A program made the position numbers and the translations under genes. Shown piece after piece: positions 8,772 through 16,867 of a DNA stretch of 36,378 bases. Source of the stretch: Gammaproteobacteria bacterium. Its GTDB lineage: Bacteria; Pseudomonadota; Gammaproteobacteria; Steroidobacterales; Woeseiaceae. The DNA is taken from the NCBI GenBank assembly GCA_029861535.1, contig JAOTZC010000025.1, positions 1-36,378 on the forward strand. Reading direction: 5' to 3'. The notes under the pieces were generated by a model that was not told where the DNA came from, did no database searches, and worked only from the letters and a program-made list of their open reading frames with translations. Within the stretch, counting starts at the first letter, position 1. The number at the start of each line of letters is the position of its first letter.

Positions 8772-9539
8772 ATGCGGATCAGAATTCTCGGTTGCAGCGG
8801 CGGGATAGGTGCCGGCTCGCGGACATCAGCGCTGCTGATAGACCATGACGTATTGATCGATGCCGGCACTGGCATCGGCGATCTCGCTCTGCATGACCTG
8901 AAATCGATCCGACATGTTTTTCTGACCCACGCTCACCTCGACCATATTGCGGGTTTGCCGATGCTGGTCGATTCAGTGTTCGAGCCAGATTTCGACGTTC
9001 CGTTGACCGTCTATGCCCGAGAGGAAACGCTGAGTGCGATTCAGGCACACCTGTTCAACGATGTCATTTGGCCGGACTTTGCCAAGTTGCCTAGTTCCGA
9101 AAACCCGATGTTGCGTTACCACGTATGCAGTCCTGGAGACACGGTGTCTATCGATCACCGCGAATTCTACGCGGTGGATGTCATGCACAGCGTGCCATCA
9201 CTTGGTTATACAGTGCAGAATTCCGGTGGCGTATTCGCGGTCAGCGGCGACACCAGAACCAATGAGACCTTGTGGCCGGTTTTGAACGCCTACGAGGATC
9301 TTCGCGTACTGGTCATCGAAGTTTCGTTTCCCGACGAAATGGAAACGCTGGCGACTGAAGCAGGGCACTATTGCCCGAAAACGCTGACGCGAGATCTCGA
9401 ACGACTGCGGCATAGCCCCGCAATTTGGCTGACGGGCATGAAACCCGGCGAAGAGTCGCGCATCCTCGCGCAGGTAGTTTCTGCGGCCCCTGACAAGAAT
9501 ATTCAGATGCTCTCACGCGGAACGATTCTAACAGTCTGA
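8772..9539 (+). CDS. Metallo-beta-lactamase-fold hydrolase, class II cyclic-nucleotide-phosphodiesterase-like
   Basis: A 255-residue cytoplasmic metallo-hydrolase. The metal-binding motif THAHLDH is at residues 52-58, with further ligands expected at H-S in the VMHSVPSLGY segment and at the aspartate of VSGDTRTN. The segment VIEVSFPDE resembles class II 3',5'-cyclic-nucleotide phosphodiesterases, which is my preferred assignment; a generic RNase Z-like hydrolase remains possible. I chose the ATG at 8772 because MRIRILGCSGG is the first strand of the fold and GAGGG lies nine bases upstream; an ATG at 8709 is in frame but adds 21 residues with no fold role. The gene sits between ypjD and ffh, which are adjacent in E. 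coli. Confidence 0.8.
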   Translation: MRIRILGCSGGIGAGSRTSALLIDHDVLIDAGTGIGDLALHDLKSIRHVFLTHAHLDHIAGLPMLVDSVFEPDFDVPLTVYAREETLSAIQAHLFNDVIWPDFAKLPSSENPMLRYHVCSPGDTVSIDHREFYAVDVMHSVPSLGYTVQNSGGVFAVSGDTRTNETLWPVLNAYEDLRVLVIEVSFPDEMETLATEAGHYCPKTLTRDLERLRHSPAIWLTGMKPGEESRILAQVVSAAPDKNIQMLSRGTILTV

Positions 9540-9612
9540 TACACTGCACGCGCGCAACCGGAACCGCGGCAAATAGCGCTGCTACGGGGCCGTTTCTACA
9601 GGTGAGATCAGC

Positions 9613-10977
9613 ATGTTCGACAATCTAAGCGGTCGCCTTCGCGATGCCGCGCGTTCAATTACCGGCAAAGGCCGGCTGAGCGAATCAAATATCAAAGACA
9701 CGTTGCGGCAAGTGCGACTTGCATTGCTCGAGGCGGACGTTGCGCTGCCGGTGGTCAAGACGTTTGTTGAACGTATCCGTGAACGCGCTATTGGCGAGGA
9801 AGTCAGCAAGAGCCTGACGCCAGGCCAGGCTCTGGTCAAGATTATCCACACCGAGCTCGTCACAATTCTCGGGGAAAGCAATGTGCCGCTGGACCTGAAG
9901 GCACAACCACCTGTTGTCGTGCTGCTCGCCGGTTTGCAGGGCGCTGGTAAGACCACGACAGCCGCGAAGCTCGCCAAGAAACTGATCGAGAAGGACAAAA
10001 AGAAAGTCATGCTCGTTAGTGTTGACGTACATCGTCCTGCGGCGATTCTGCAGCTCAAGACGCTCGCGAGCGAAGTTGGTGCACTGCATTGCGACAGCAA
10101 TGTAAGTGAAAAACCCGTGAGCATTGTTGATCGTGCATTGGATGAGGCGAAGCGCTCGCATGCAGACGTGTTGATCGTCGATACAGCTGGTCGTTTGCAC
10201 ATTGACGGTGACATGATGGCCGAAGTCGTCTCCGTGCATCAGCATGCCAAGCCGCTCGAAACGTTGTTTATTGTTGACAGCATGGCTGGCCAGGACGCGG
10301 TAAATGCGGCCACCGTATTTAGTCAAAGTCTTCCGTTGACCGGCATTGTGCTGACCAAGGCTGACGGTGATGCCAAAGGCGGCGTTGCACTGTCCGTTCG
10401 GGAAGTCACTGGCCAACCGATTCGATTTATCGGCGTCGGTGAAAAAACCGATGCGCTAGAGGTGTTTCATCCGGATCGGATGGCATCGCGCATCCTCGGT
10501 ATGGGCGACGTACTGTCCCTGGTTGAAGAAATCGAAGGCAGCGTTGAAAAGGACAAGGCAGAAAAGCTAGCCAAGAAGTTAAAGAAGGGTAGAGGTTTCG
10601 ACCTATTTGATCTGAAAGATCAGCTCGAGCAGATGATGAATATGGGTGGCCTAGGAGCGATGCTGGACAAATTGCCTATCCCGGGCAACATCAATGCCGC
10701 GGCACTGAAGGATCAGGCCAATGAACAGCAGATGCGCCGACAAATCGCGGTCATTAATTCGATGACGCCCGGGGAGCGGCGTTTCCCAAAGACGATCAAC
10801 GGTTCGCGCAAAAAACGCATTGCGGCCGGTTGTGGGTTGCAAATTCAAGACGTCAACCGCTTGCTGAAGCAGCACACTCAGATGGAAAAAATGATGAAGA
10901 AGATGTCCAAGGGCGGCATGAAAAAGATGCTGCGCGGCATGCCCGGTGGTGGTCCGCCGCCAGGTTTCAGGCCATAA
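9613..10977 (+). CDS. ffh: Signal recognition particle protein Ffh (SRP54)
   Basis: A 454-residue GTPase that binds 4.5S RNA and signal sequences of membrane proteins, delivering ribosomes to FtsY. The N domain is at about residues 1-90. The G domain carries [10 protein letters not shown] at 107-116, [12 protein letters not shown] and [10 protein letters not shown]. The methionine-rich M domain has [10 protein letters not shown] followed by [11 protein letters not shown] and repeated [13 protein letters not shown]. Where most homologues read AAGSG before this helix, this protein has AAGCG. A good ribosome-binding site, AGGTGA, lies seven bases before the ATG. Confidence 0.98.
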   Translation: MFDNLSGRLRDAARSITGKGRLSESNIKDTLRQVRLALLEADVALPVVKTFVERIRERAIGEEVSKSLTPGQALVKIIHTELVTILGESNVPLDLKAQPPVVVLLAGLQGAGKTTTAAKLAKKLIEKDKKKVMLVSVDVHRPAAILQLKTLASEVGALHCDSNVSEKPVSIVDRALDEAKRSHADVLIVDTAGRLHIDGDMMAEVVSVHQHAKPLETLFIVDSMAGQDAVNAATVFSQSLPLTGIVLTKADGDAKGGVALSVREVTGQPIRFIGVGEKTDALEVFHPDRMASRILGMGDVLSLVEEIEGSVEKDKAEKLAKKLKKGRGFDLFDLKDQLEQMMNMGGLGAMLDKLPIPGNINAAALKDQANEQQMRRQIAVINSMTPGERRFPKTINGSRKKRIAAGCGLQIQDVNRLLKQHTQMEKMMKKMSKGGMKKMLRGMPGGGPPPGFRP

Positions 10978-11045
10978 ACCCTGCAATCCGCGCACGGCAG
11001 CACATAAGCAACTGAAAAATAACTGGTTTTTCGTCCCGAAAACGC

Positions 11046-11073
11046 TTCACATTTGGTTTCAAACCGGTACAAT
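11046..11073 (+). promoter_or_regulatory. Putative rpsP operon promoter
   Basis: TTCACA (11046-11051) and TACAAT (11068-11073) are separated by 16 bases and each differs from the sigma-70 consensus at one position. The -10 is followed at once by the GC-rich discriminator GCGCCC, typical of stringently controlled ribosomal promoters. Expected transcription start is near 11080, giving a leader of about 64 bases before rpsP. Confidence 0.65.
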
Positions 11074-11086
11074 GCGCCCTCTACTC

Positions 11087-11115
11087 GGGTCGCCCCGGGA
11101 CCGGGCAGGTCTGCC
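11087..11115 (+). promoter_or_regulatory. rpsP leader with mutually exclusive short stems
   Basis: The leader contains GGTC (11088-11091), GACC (11099-11102) and GGTC (11108-11111), so the middle element can pair with either neighbour but not both. The second GGTC also lies inside an alternative stem GGCAG/CTGCC (11104-11115). This is a possible leader switch, seen by eye only; no folding energy was computed. Confidence 0.25.
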
Positions 11116-11143
11116 TAACAACACGATTTATAACGGAATAGAG

Positions 11144-11401
11144 ATGGTCAGTATTCGTCTTTCGCGCGCGGGCGCGAAAAAACGTCCTTTTTATCACCTT
11201 GTGGTTACCGACAGTCGCAACCGTCGGGACGGCAGGTACATCGAACGCGTGGGATATTTCAATCCGGTCGGCAAAGACCATGAGGAAAATCTGCGCATCG
11301 ATGTCGAGCGAATTGATTACTGGATCGGTCAGGGTGCACAGCCCTCCGATCGCGTGGCCTCGCTCCTGAAGTCGCACCACAAGGCGGCCGCGGTAAACTG
11401 A
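11144..11401 (+). CDS. rpsP: 30S ribosomal protein S16
   Basis: An 85-residue protein of the small ribosomal subunit, needed for 30S assembly. The sequence is typical from [18 protein letters not shown] through [14 protein letters not shown] to the C-terminal [16 protein letters not shown]. The frame is open upstream, but the ATG at 11144 is certain from conservation and lies after the predicted promoter. It is the first gene of rpsP-rimM-trmD-rplS, in the same order as E. coli. Confidence 0.98.
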   Translation: MVSIRLSRAGAKKRPFYHLVVTDSRNRRDGRYIERVGYFNPVGKDHEENLRIDVERIDYWIGQGAQPSDRVASLLKSHHKAAAVN

Positions 11402-11405
11402 TCCG

Positions 11406-11425
11406 TCGGCCGCCTGGGCGGCCGA
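11406..11425 (+). promoter_or_regulatory. GC-rich perfect hairpin between rpsP and rimM
   Basis: Bases 11406-11414 and 11417-11425 are perfect 9-base inverted complements (TCGGCCGCC and GGCGGCCGA); realistically an 8-pair stem with a CTGG tetraloop. There is no T-run, so it is not a normal terminator. It ends 11 bases before the GTG start of rimM, which has no visible ribosome-binding site. The hairpin could cover ribosome access to rimM, matching the known low translation of rimM and trmD relative to rpsP and rplS in E. coli, or it could be a processing site. Confidence 0.6.
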
Positions 11426-11436
11426 TTCGTATTGGT

Positions 11437-11958
11437 GTGACGGACGCTATCGCAAAGCCAGCTACGGACGCCATAGTCCTGGGCCAGATTACCGGTCTGT
11501 TCGGCGTCAAGGGCTGGGTAAAGGTGTTCTCATACACCGATCCGCGCGAGGCGATATTGAATTACAGTCAGTGGTGGCTCAAATGCGATGGCGATTGGCA
11601 AGCGACCGAACTGAAAGAGGGTAAACGGCACGGCAAGTCGGTCATTGCGTACTTACAGGGCATCAATGATCGAGATGAGGCAAGCAAGTTGTTGGGATGT
11701 AACATCGGCATCCCACGGGAAGACTTGCCAGAACCCGATCAGGGCAGCTACTACTGGAGCGACCTGGAAGGAATGAAAGTAATGCATCGCGACGGCAGCG
11801 AAATCGGAACTGTCGCGTATGTCATGGAAACCGGGGCCAACGACGTTTTGGTCACGGTTGGCGACAAAGAGCGGCTCATCCCGTTTATCGCCGACAAAGT
11901 AATACTCGACGTTGATCTTGCCGATGGTGTGATCAAAGTCGACTGGGAATGGGAATGA
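11437..11958 (+). CDS. rimM: Ribosome maturation factor RimM
   Basis: A 173-residue assembly factor that binds S19 and helps mature the 30S head. The N-terminal RimM barrel begins with [17 protein letters not shown], and the C-terminal PRC-barrel contains [10 protein letters not shown] and ending KVDWEWE. The start is GTG, the second residue context MTDAIAKP is variable in the family, and no ribosome-binding site is visible. Preceded by the 11406-11425 hairpin and followed by trmD after four bases. Confidence 0.96.
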   Translation: MTDAIAKPATDAIVLGQITGLFGVKGWVKVFSYTDPREAILNYSQWWLKCDGDWQATELKEGKRHGKSVIAYLQGINDRDEASKLLGCNIGIPREDLPEPDQGSYYWSDLEGMKVMHRDGSEIGTVAYVMETGANDVLVTVGDKERLIPFIADKVILDVDLADGVIKVDWEWE

Positions 11959-11962
11959 TGCC

Positions 11963-12703
11963 ATGCAGTTTGCGGTAGTTAGCCTATTTCCGGAATTGGT
12001 GGCTCAGGTGGCCGAACACGGCGTTGTTGGGCGCGCGGTCGAGCGGGGGATAGTGTCTCTCGCGTTGCAGAATCCGCGGGACTACGCAGATGACGTGCAC
12101 CGGACGGTTGATGACCGACCCTATGGTGGCGGCCCCGGTATGGTTATGAAGTATGAGCCGGCGGCGAAGGCAATCGACGCTGCGCGCGAACACGTTGCCG
12201 AGGACAGCCCGGTCGTGTGTTTGTCGCCAGCAGGGCGAGTGTTTGATCAGTCGGTGGCATTGCGTCTTGCCAAGTTGCCGGGGCTGATCTTGCTCGCGGG
12301 CCGATACGAGGGTGTCGACGAGCGGCTGATAAAGAGTCACGTCGATGAAGAATTATCGCTCGGCGATTTTGTGTTGTCGGGCGGCGAGATCGCTGCAATG
12401 GCAGTGATCGACGCGGTGACGCGATTATTGCCGGGCGTGCTCGGCGATGCGGAATCGGCGATACAGGACTCGTTTATGGATGGTCTACTGGACTGTCCGC
12501 ACTATACGCGTCCGGAGAGCATTAGCGGACAGGATGTGCCCGCCGTGCTGCTCTCAGGCGACCATGCAGAAATTGCGCGGTGGCGGTATAAACAGGCGCT
12601 TGGCCGGAGTTATCTAAGGCGGCCAGACCTGGTGAGTAAGTTGAATTTGGATCGTCAGCAACAAACATTGCTTGACGAATTTTTGAAAGAATCCGGTACT
12701 TAA
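11963..12703 (+). CDS. trmD: tRNA (guanine-N1)-methyltransferase TrmD
   Basis: A 246-residue SPOUT-class enzyme that methylates G37 of tRNAs using S-adenosylmethionine and so prevents +1 frameshifting. The knot region that binds the cofactor is clear: [13 protein letters not shown], then [12 protein letters not shown] and [11 protein letters not shown]. The early motif [16 protein letters not shown] is also family-typical. The ATG follows a GGGA eight bases upstream within the end of rimM. Normal length for the family. Confidence 0.98.
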   Translation: MQFAVVSLFPELVAQVAEHGVVGRAVERGIVSLALQNPRDYADDVHRTVDDRPYGGGPGMVMKYEPAAKAIDAAREHVAEDSPVVCLSPAGRVFDQSVALRLAKLPGLILLAGRYEGVDERLIKSHVDEELSLGDFVLSGGEIAAMAVIDAVTRLLPGVLGDAESAIQDSFMDGLLDCPHYTRPESISGQDVPAVLLSGDHAEIARWRYKQALGRSYLRRPDLVSKLNLDRQQQTLLDEFLKESGT

Positions 12704-12707
12704 TGAC

Positions 12708-13052
12708 ATGAGCAAATTAATCGAAGCGGTCGAGCAAGAACAGATGGGCAAGGACATTCCGGGGTTTGCTCCGGGCGATACTGTCGTTGTTCAGGTCAAG
12801 GTCAAAGAGGGCAGTCGCGAGCGCCTGCAGGCGTTTGAAGGCGTGGTCATTGCGAAACGCAATCGCGGCCTGAATTCGTCCTTCACGGTTCGCAAGATTT
12901 CACACGGTGAGGGCGTCGAGCGTGTGTTCCAGACCTACAGCCCAGCGGTGGATTCGATCGCGGTCAAGCGCCGCGGCGATGTACGCCGTGCCAAGCTGTA
13001 CTACTTGCGGGGCCGTACCGGCAAGGCAGCGCGGATAAAGGAAAAAATCTAG
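12708..13052 (+). CDS. rplS: 50S ribosomal protein L19
   Basis: A 114-residue large-subunit protein at the 30S-50S interface. Family sequence runs throughout: [47 protein letters not shown] and [17 protein letters not shown]. It starts four bases after the trmD stop and closes the operon. I see no convincing rho-independent terminator in the 87 bases before the next gene. Confidence 0.98.
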   Translation: MSKLIEAVEQEQMGKDIPGFAPGDTVVVQVKVKEGSRERLQAFEGVVIAKRNRGLNSSFTVRKISHGEGVERVFQTYSPAVDSIAVKRRGDVRRAKLYYLRGRTGKAARIKEKI

Positions 13053-13139
13053 CTTTTCGAACTGTGCCACAGCCCACAAAGCGCGGTTGTGTTACATACA
13101 TCGCCTGAACCATTCCGCTCCGGCCGGGTCTCTCGACGC

Positions 13140-14012
13140 ATGAAATCCGTAATTCTTCAAATGCTTGTTAGAATTGGTCCGCTTGGACTAATTTTGGCCA
13201 TGATGAGTGGCTGCGCGACCTTGGTTTCCAACGCGGCCAACGGCTTCGCCGACAATTTGTCGGCGGCTGTAATGAATCAGGACGATCCGGAGACCGCGCG
13301 TGCCGCCATTCCGTCCTACATGATCCTAATAGACAGCATGATTGAGGGCGATCCGGATAATGCGTCAATGTTGTCCGCCGCCGCCCGGCTGTATGCCTCG
13401 TATGGCGCGGTCTTTGCAGACGATGACGTGCGTGCAAGGCGACTGACTCGCAAGGGTCGAGAATATGGCCTAAAAGCGATGTGTACAGAATACGATGACG
13501 CCTGCGGTTGGCGAAGCTTAAACTACGATGATTTTGTTGCCAGCCTGGACGCTGTGCCAGATAAACATGCGGAGCTGCTTTACACCTATGGTTTTGCAAC
13601 GCTGGCTTATCTTCGCGCCCATAGCGACGACTGGAACTCGCTAGCCGAGTTGCCGCAAATCGAGGCATTGTTCAAACATTATCTCGCGATCGCCGGCGAC
13701 AAAGTCGATTCCGCGACGCACACTTATATGGGTATCTTGTTGACGTTACGGCCACCGGCGCTGGGCGGAAAGCCGGACGAGGCGCGCTACCATTTCGAAC
13801 GGGCGATCGAGTTGAGCGACGGTCGGGATCTGACCGCCAAGGTCGAGTACGCGCGCGGCTACGCGAAGCTGCTTTACGAACGCGATTTGCATGACCGGCT
13901 GCTGCAAGAGGTACTTTCGGCCGATCCTTATGCAGACGGCTTGACGCTCGGCAACGTTCTGGCAAAGGAAGATGCATTGGTCTTGCTGGCGGAAGCTGAC
14001 GACTATTTCTAA
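13140..14012 (+). CDS. TatT-type TRAP transporter accessory lipoprotein
   Basis: A 290-residue predicted lipoprotein resembling the TRAP transporter TAtT component family, helical TPR-like proteins that assemble with the substrate-binding protein in TPR-protein-associated TRAP transporters (described for Treponema pallidum). From the ATG at 13140 the signal peptide ends in the lipobox MSGC with the lipidated cysteine at residue 25. Family-like segments are ARLYASYGAVF, YGFATLAYLRA, LRPPALGGKPDEARYHFERA and GYAKLLYERDLHDRLLQEVL. The same frame is open to 13089, but that start has no signal-peptide role. First gene of the transporter operon, 20 bases before dctP. Confidence 0.85.
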   Translation: MKSVILQMLVRIGPLGLILAMMSGCATLVSNAANGFADNLSAAVMNQDDPETARAAIPSYMILIDSMIEGDPDNASMLSAAARLYASYGAVFADDDVRARRLTRKGREYGLKAMCTEYDDACGWRSLNYDDFVASLDAVPDKHAELLYTYGFATLAYLRAHSDDWNSLAELPQIEALFKHYLAIAGDKVDSATHTYMGILLTLRPPALGGKPDEARYHFERAIELSDGRDLTAKVEYARGYAKLLYERDLHDRLLQEVLSADPYADGLTLGNVLAKEDALVLLAEADDYF

Positions 14013-14031
14013 ACCAAATCTCTTTGAGTCA

Positions 14032-15081
14032 ATGGGCATGACGATGAAGAAAATCTTGTTTGTATTATTGGTCCTCGCATCGGGCGGATTTGCCAGCGCT
14101 GCGACATTGAAAATCGCTACTGTTACCCCAGAGGGTTCGCAGTGGATGAAGGACATGCGTGCGAGCGCGGCAGAGATCAAGGAAAAAACCGAGGGTCGCG
14201 TGCAGATCAAGTACTACGGTGGCGGCGTCATGGGCAATGACACAAAGGTGCTCGGCAGAATCCGAATAGGAGCTCTGCAAGGTGGTGCGTTTACGCCATC
14301 GGCATTGAGCGAAAAGTACCCCGATATAAACTTGTACGGATTGCCGTTAATCTTCAACTCCGAGGACGAAGTCAATTACGTTCGCGAGCGAATGGACGTG
14401 TCTCTTGGCGAAGGCCTGGCCGAATCCGGCTTTGTCACTTTTGGTTTTGCCGGTGGCGGTTTCGCGGTCATCATGTCAAACACGCCGGTTCGTGGTCTCG
14501 ATGACCTGAAGGGCAAGCGCGTCTGGGTTCCGGAAGGCGACACCATCAGTTACGCGTCTATGGAAGCGTTGTCCCTGTCACCGGTCACGCTACCGTTGAC
14601 CGATGTGTTGACCGGGCTGCAAACTGGGCTAATCGACATTGTCGCGATTTCGCCGATTGGGGCACTGGTCTTGCAATGGCACACGAAGGTCAAATACATG
14701 ACCGAATTACCGCTCGTGTACACCTTGGGATTCATGGCAATCGACAGGAAGGCGTTTGCCAAAATAAAGCCAGAGGATCAGGCGATCGTCCGTGAGGTCA
14801 TGGAACGAACCTATGAAAAATTTGATGCGGCCAGCCCGGCCGATAACCGGGGTGCAAGAGACGCGCTTTTGAATACGGGCATCGAAACGGTGCCGTATGA
14901 TGAAGTGGAGCTGAACCGGATTCGCAACGTACTTCTGCAGTCCAATCGCAAGCTGGGTGCGCGCGGTGATTTCACTCTCAAAGTTTATGATGAAATGCTC
15001 GGTCATATTGACGAATACCGACAGAAGATGGCCAGCGCCGGCGGCGATGCCGCGACCGATGAGAGCGCCGCCAGCGATTGA
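14032..15081 (+). CDS. dctP: TRAP transporter periplasmic solute-binding protein (DctP/TatP)
   Basis: A 349-residue periplasmic binding protein of the DctP family. The signal peptide MKKILFVLLVLASGGFASA precedes ATLKIATVTPEGSQW, the usual start of the mature fold. Other family segments are GGGVMGNDTKVLGRIRIGALQGG and LTDVLTGLQTGLIDIV. Where most DctP proteins have IRVP after DLKGK, with an arginine that binds the ligand carboxylate, this one reads VWVP with W165, so the ligand may not be a simple organic acid. In-frame ATGs at 14032, 14038 and 14044 are all possible; they change only the first few residues of the signal peptide. The C-terminal tail is low-complexity. Confidence 0.9.
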   Translation: MGMTMKKILFVLLVLASGGFASAATLKIATVTPEGSQWMKDMRASAAEIKEKTEGRVQIKYYGGGVMGNDTKVLGRIRIGALQGGAFTPSALSEKYPDINLYGLPLIFNSEDEVNYVRERMDVSLGEGLAESGFVTFGFAGGGFAVIMSNTPVRGLDDLKGKRVWVPEGDTISYASMEALSLSPVTLPLTDVLTGLQTGLIDIVAISPIGALVLQWHTKVKYMTELPLVYTLGFMAIDRKAFAKIKPEDQAIVREVMERTYEKFDAASPADNRGARDALLNTGIETVPYDEVELNRIRNVLLQSNRKLGARGDFTLKVYDEMLGHIDEYRQKMASAGGDAATDESAASD

Positions 15082-15093
15082 GTTGCCGCTCTT

Positions 15094-15603
15094 TTGAAAA
15101 AACTTCTAAGCCGACTTGATGGACTGGGGCGATTTGCCGAAAACGCAGCGCTGATCATTCTACTCGGCGGAATGATAATACTGGCCGTCGGCCAGATCAT
15201 CCTGCGAGAAGTGTTTGCAACTGGCTTTATCTGGGTCGACCCACTCATCAAATTGATGGTGTTGTGGCTTGCGATGGTCGGTTCAGTCGCGGCCTGTCGC
15301 GACGACCGTCATATTCGAATCGATGCGTTGTCGCATATTCTGCCGGATGGCCTGGTAAAAATTACTCGAATCGTTGTCGATATATTCGCGGCGCTGGTCT
15401 GCGGCGTCATCGCGTGGCACACGTATCGCTATCTGCAGCTCGAAATCGAGTTTGACGACAGGTTGCTGATCGATGTTCCGGCGTGGTGGGTACACGTCAT
15501 TGTGCCAGTCGCATTCCTTTTGGCGAGCTACCGGTTTTTCGTTCTGGTTGCCCGGCAGATTATCACCTGGGCAGTCGGCCAGGAGCCGGAGAAAACGGAA
15601 TGA
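15094..15603 (+). CDS. dctQ: TRAP transporter small permease subunit (DctQ)
   Basis: A 169-residue inner-membrane protein with four hydrophobic segments (about residues 17-37, 46-65, 88-108 and 130-152), the usual DctQ layout. Family-like features are REVFATGFIWVDPLIKLMVLWLAM and DRHIRIDAL at the first cytoplasmic loop. The start is a TTG followed by KKLLSRLDGLGRF; no good ribosome-binding site is visible, so translation may be coupled to dctP, whose stop is 12 bases upstream. The stop overlaps the start of dctM in ATGA. Confidence 0.92.
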   Translation: MKKLLSRLDGLGRFAENAALIILLGGMIILAVGQIILREVFATGFIWVDPLIKLMVLWLAMVGSVAACRDDRHIRIDALSHILPDGLVKITRIVVDIFAALVCGVIAWHTYRYLQLEIEFDDRLLIDVPAWWVHVIVPVAFLLASYRFFVLVARQIITWAVGQEPEKTE

Positions 15604-16862
15604 TGCTGGTCAGTGTCATCCTGATACTACTTGCGGTTCTGGGCGCACCGTTGTTTGCGATCATTGCGACCAGCGCAATGCTTGGTTATCAGCGCGGAGA
15701 AATCGATCTAATGAACATGATGCTCGAAATATTGGGCATTGCCGATTTGACGTTCCTCTCTGCGATACCCTTATTTACATTCGCCGGATATTTGCTCAGC
15801 GAGAGTGAGGCCCCGAAGCGGCTGGTTCGACTGACTGGCGCAATGCTCGGTTGGATGCCGGGAGGTCTGGCGATTGTCTGCATCGCCGCGTGCGCGTTCT
15901 TCACCGCGTTCACCGGCGCATCCGGGGTCACGATTATTGCGCTCGGCGCGATTCTATATCCGGCGCTAAAACATGACGGCTACCCGGATAAATTCAATCT
16001 TGGCCTGGTGACCTCATCGGGCAGCTTGGGCCTGCTATTTGCACCGTCGTTGCCATTGATACTGTACGGTGTTGTTGCTGAGGTCTCGATCGATAAACTG
16101 TTTCTGGCCGGAATACTTCCGGGACTCGTCATGTTGGTCATGCTGTCGGGCTGGAGCTTATGGGTAAATCGCGCGAATCGTCGCCCGGTCGGTTCGTTTT
16201 CGTTCAAGGAGCTCGGTCGCGCGCTTAGGGAAGCTATCTGGGAATTGCCGCTGCCGATTGTCGTGCTTGGCGGCATCTATTCCGGCTTCCTTGCAGTATC
16301 AGAGGCGGCTGCTATCACTGCGCTGTATGTGCTCATCGTTGAAGTGTTCATCATGCGCGAGATCAAGCTGACGGACTTACCGCAGATCATTCGGTCGTCC
16401 ATGGTCCTGGTCGGGGGCATTCTCATTATTCTCGGCGTTTCGATGGCCTCGACTAACTACATGATCGACGCGGGCGTTCCGGAGATGTTGTTCGGTGTTG
16501 TTGCCGGGCTCGTATCGAGTCAAGTGACGTTTCTAGTATTGTTGCTAATATTCTTGCTTATCCTGGGCGCGATTCTCGACATATTCTCGGCCATTGTTCT
16601 CGTCGTACCACTGATGCTGCCGATCGCTGCCGGCTATGAGGTCGATCCAGTGCACCTCGGCATCGTGTTCCTCGCGGCGATGCAGCTCGGCTACCTGACG
16701 CCGCCGGTAGGGCTGAATCTTTTTATCGCGAGTTATCGATTCGAAAAACCGATTATGCATGTGTATTCAGCTACATTCCCATTCCTGTTGATACTGATGC
16801 TGTCTGTTATTCTGATAACGTTCTGGCCTGAGTTGTCGCTTTGGCTGGTGCCGGAGGAATAA
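15600..16862 (+). CDS. dctM: TRAP transporter large permease subunit (DctM)
   Basis: A 420-residue polytopic membrane protein, the ion-coupled transport subunit. Typical DctM segments are GAPLFAIIATSAML, LSAIPLFTFAGYLLSES, FTGASGVTIIALGAILYPAL, SSGSLGLLFAPSLPLILYG, SEAAAITALYVLIVE, LLIFLLILGAILDIFSAIVLVVPLMLP and GYLTPPVGLNLF. The ATG at 15600 overlaps the dctQ stop by four bases and has GGAG eight bases upstream. An earlier in-frame opening from 15483 runs inside dctQ and is not used. The stop lies five bases before the next gene. Confidence 0.96.
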   Translation: MMLVSVILILLAVLGAPLFAIIATSAMLGYQRGEIDLMNMMLEILGIADLTFLSAIPLFTFAGYLLSESEAPKRLVRLTGAMLGWMPGGLAIVCIAACAFFTAFTGASGVTIIALGAILYPALKHDGYPDKFNLGLVTSSGSLGLLFAPSLPLILYGVVAEVSIDKLFLAGILPGLVMLVMLSGWSLWVNRANRRPVGSFSFKELGRALREAIWELPLPIVVLGGIYSGFLAVSEAAAITALYVLIVEVFIMREIKLTDLPQIIRSSMVLVGGILIILGVSMASTNYMIDAGVPEMLFGVVAGLVSSQVTFLVLLLIFLLILGAILDIFSAIVLVVPLMLPIAAGYEVDPVHLGIVFLAAMQLGYLTPPVGLNLFIASYRFEKPIMHVYSATFPFLLILMLSVILITFWPELSLWLVPEE

Positions 16863-16867
16863 TTTCT

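Noticed and set aside
11402-11436. Rho-independent terminator between rpsP and rimM
   Set aside because: The hairpin is strong, but there is no T-run and the operon continues in the conserved order, so it is listed as a regulatory or processing structure instead.
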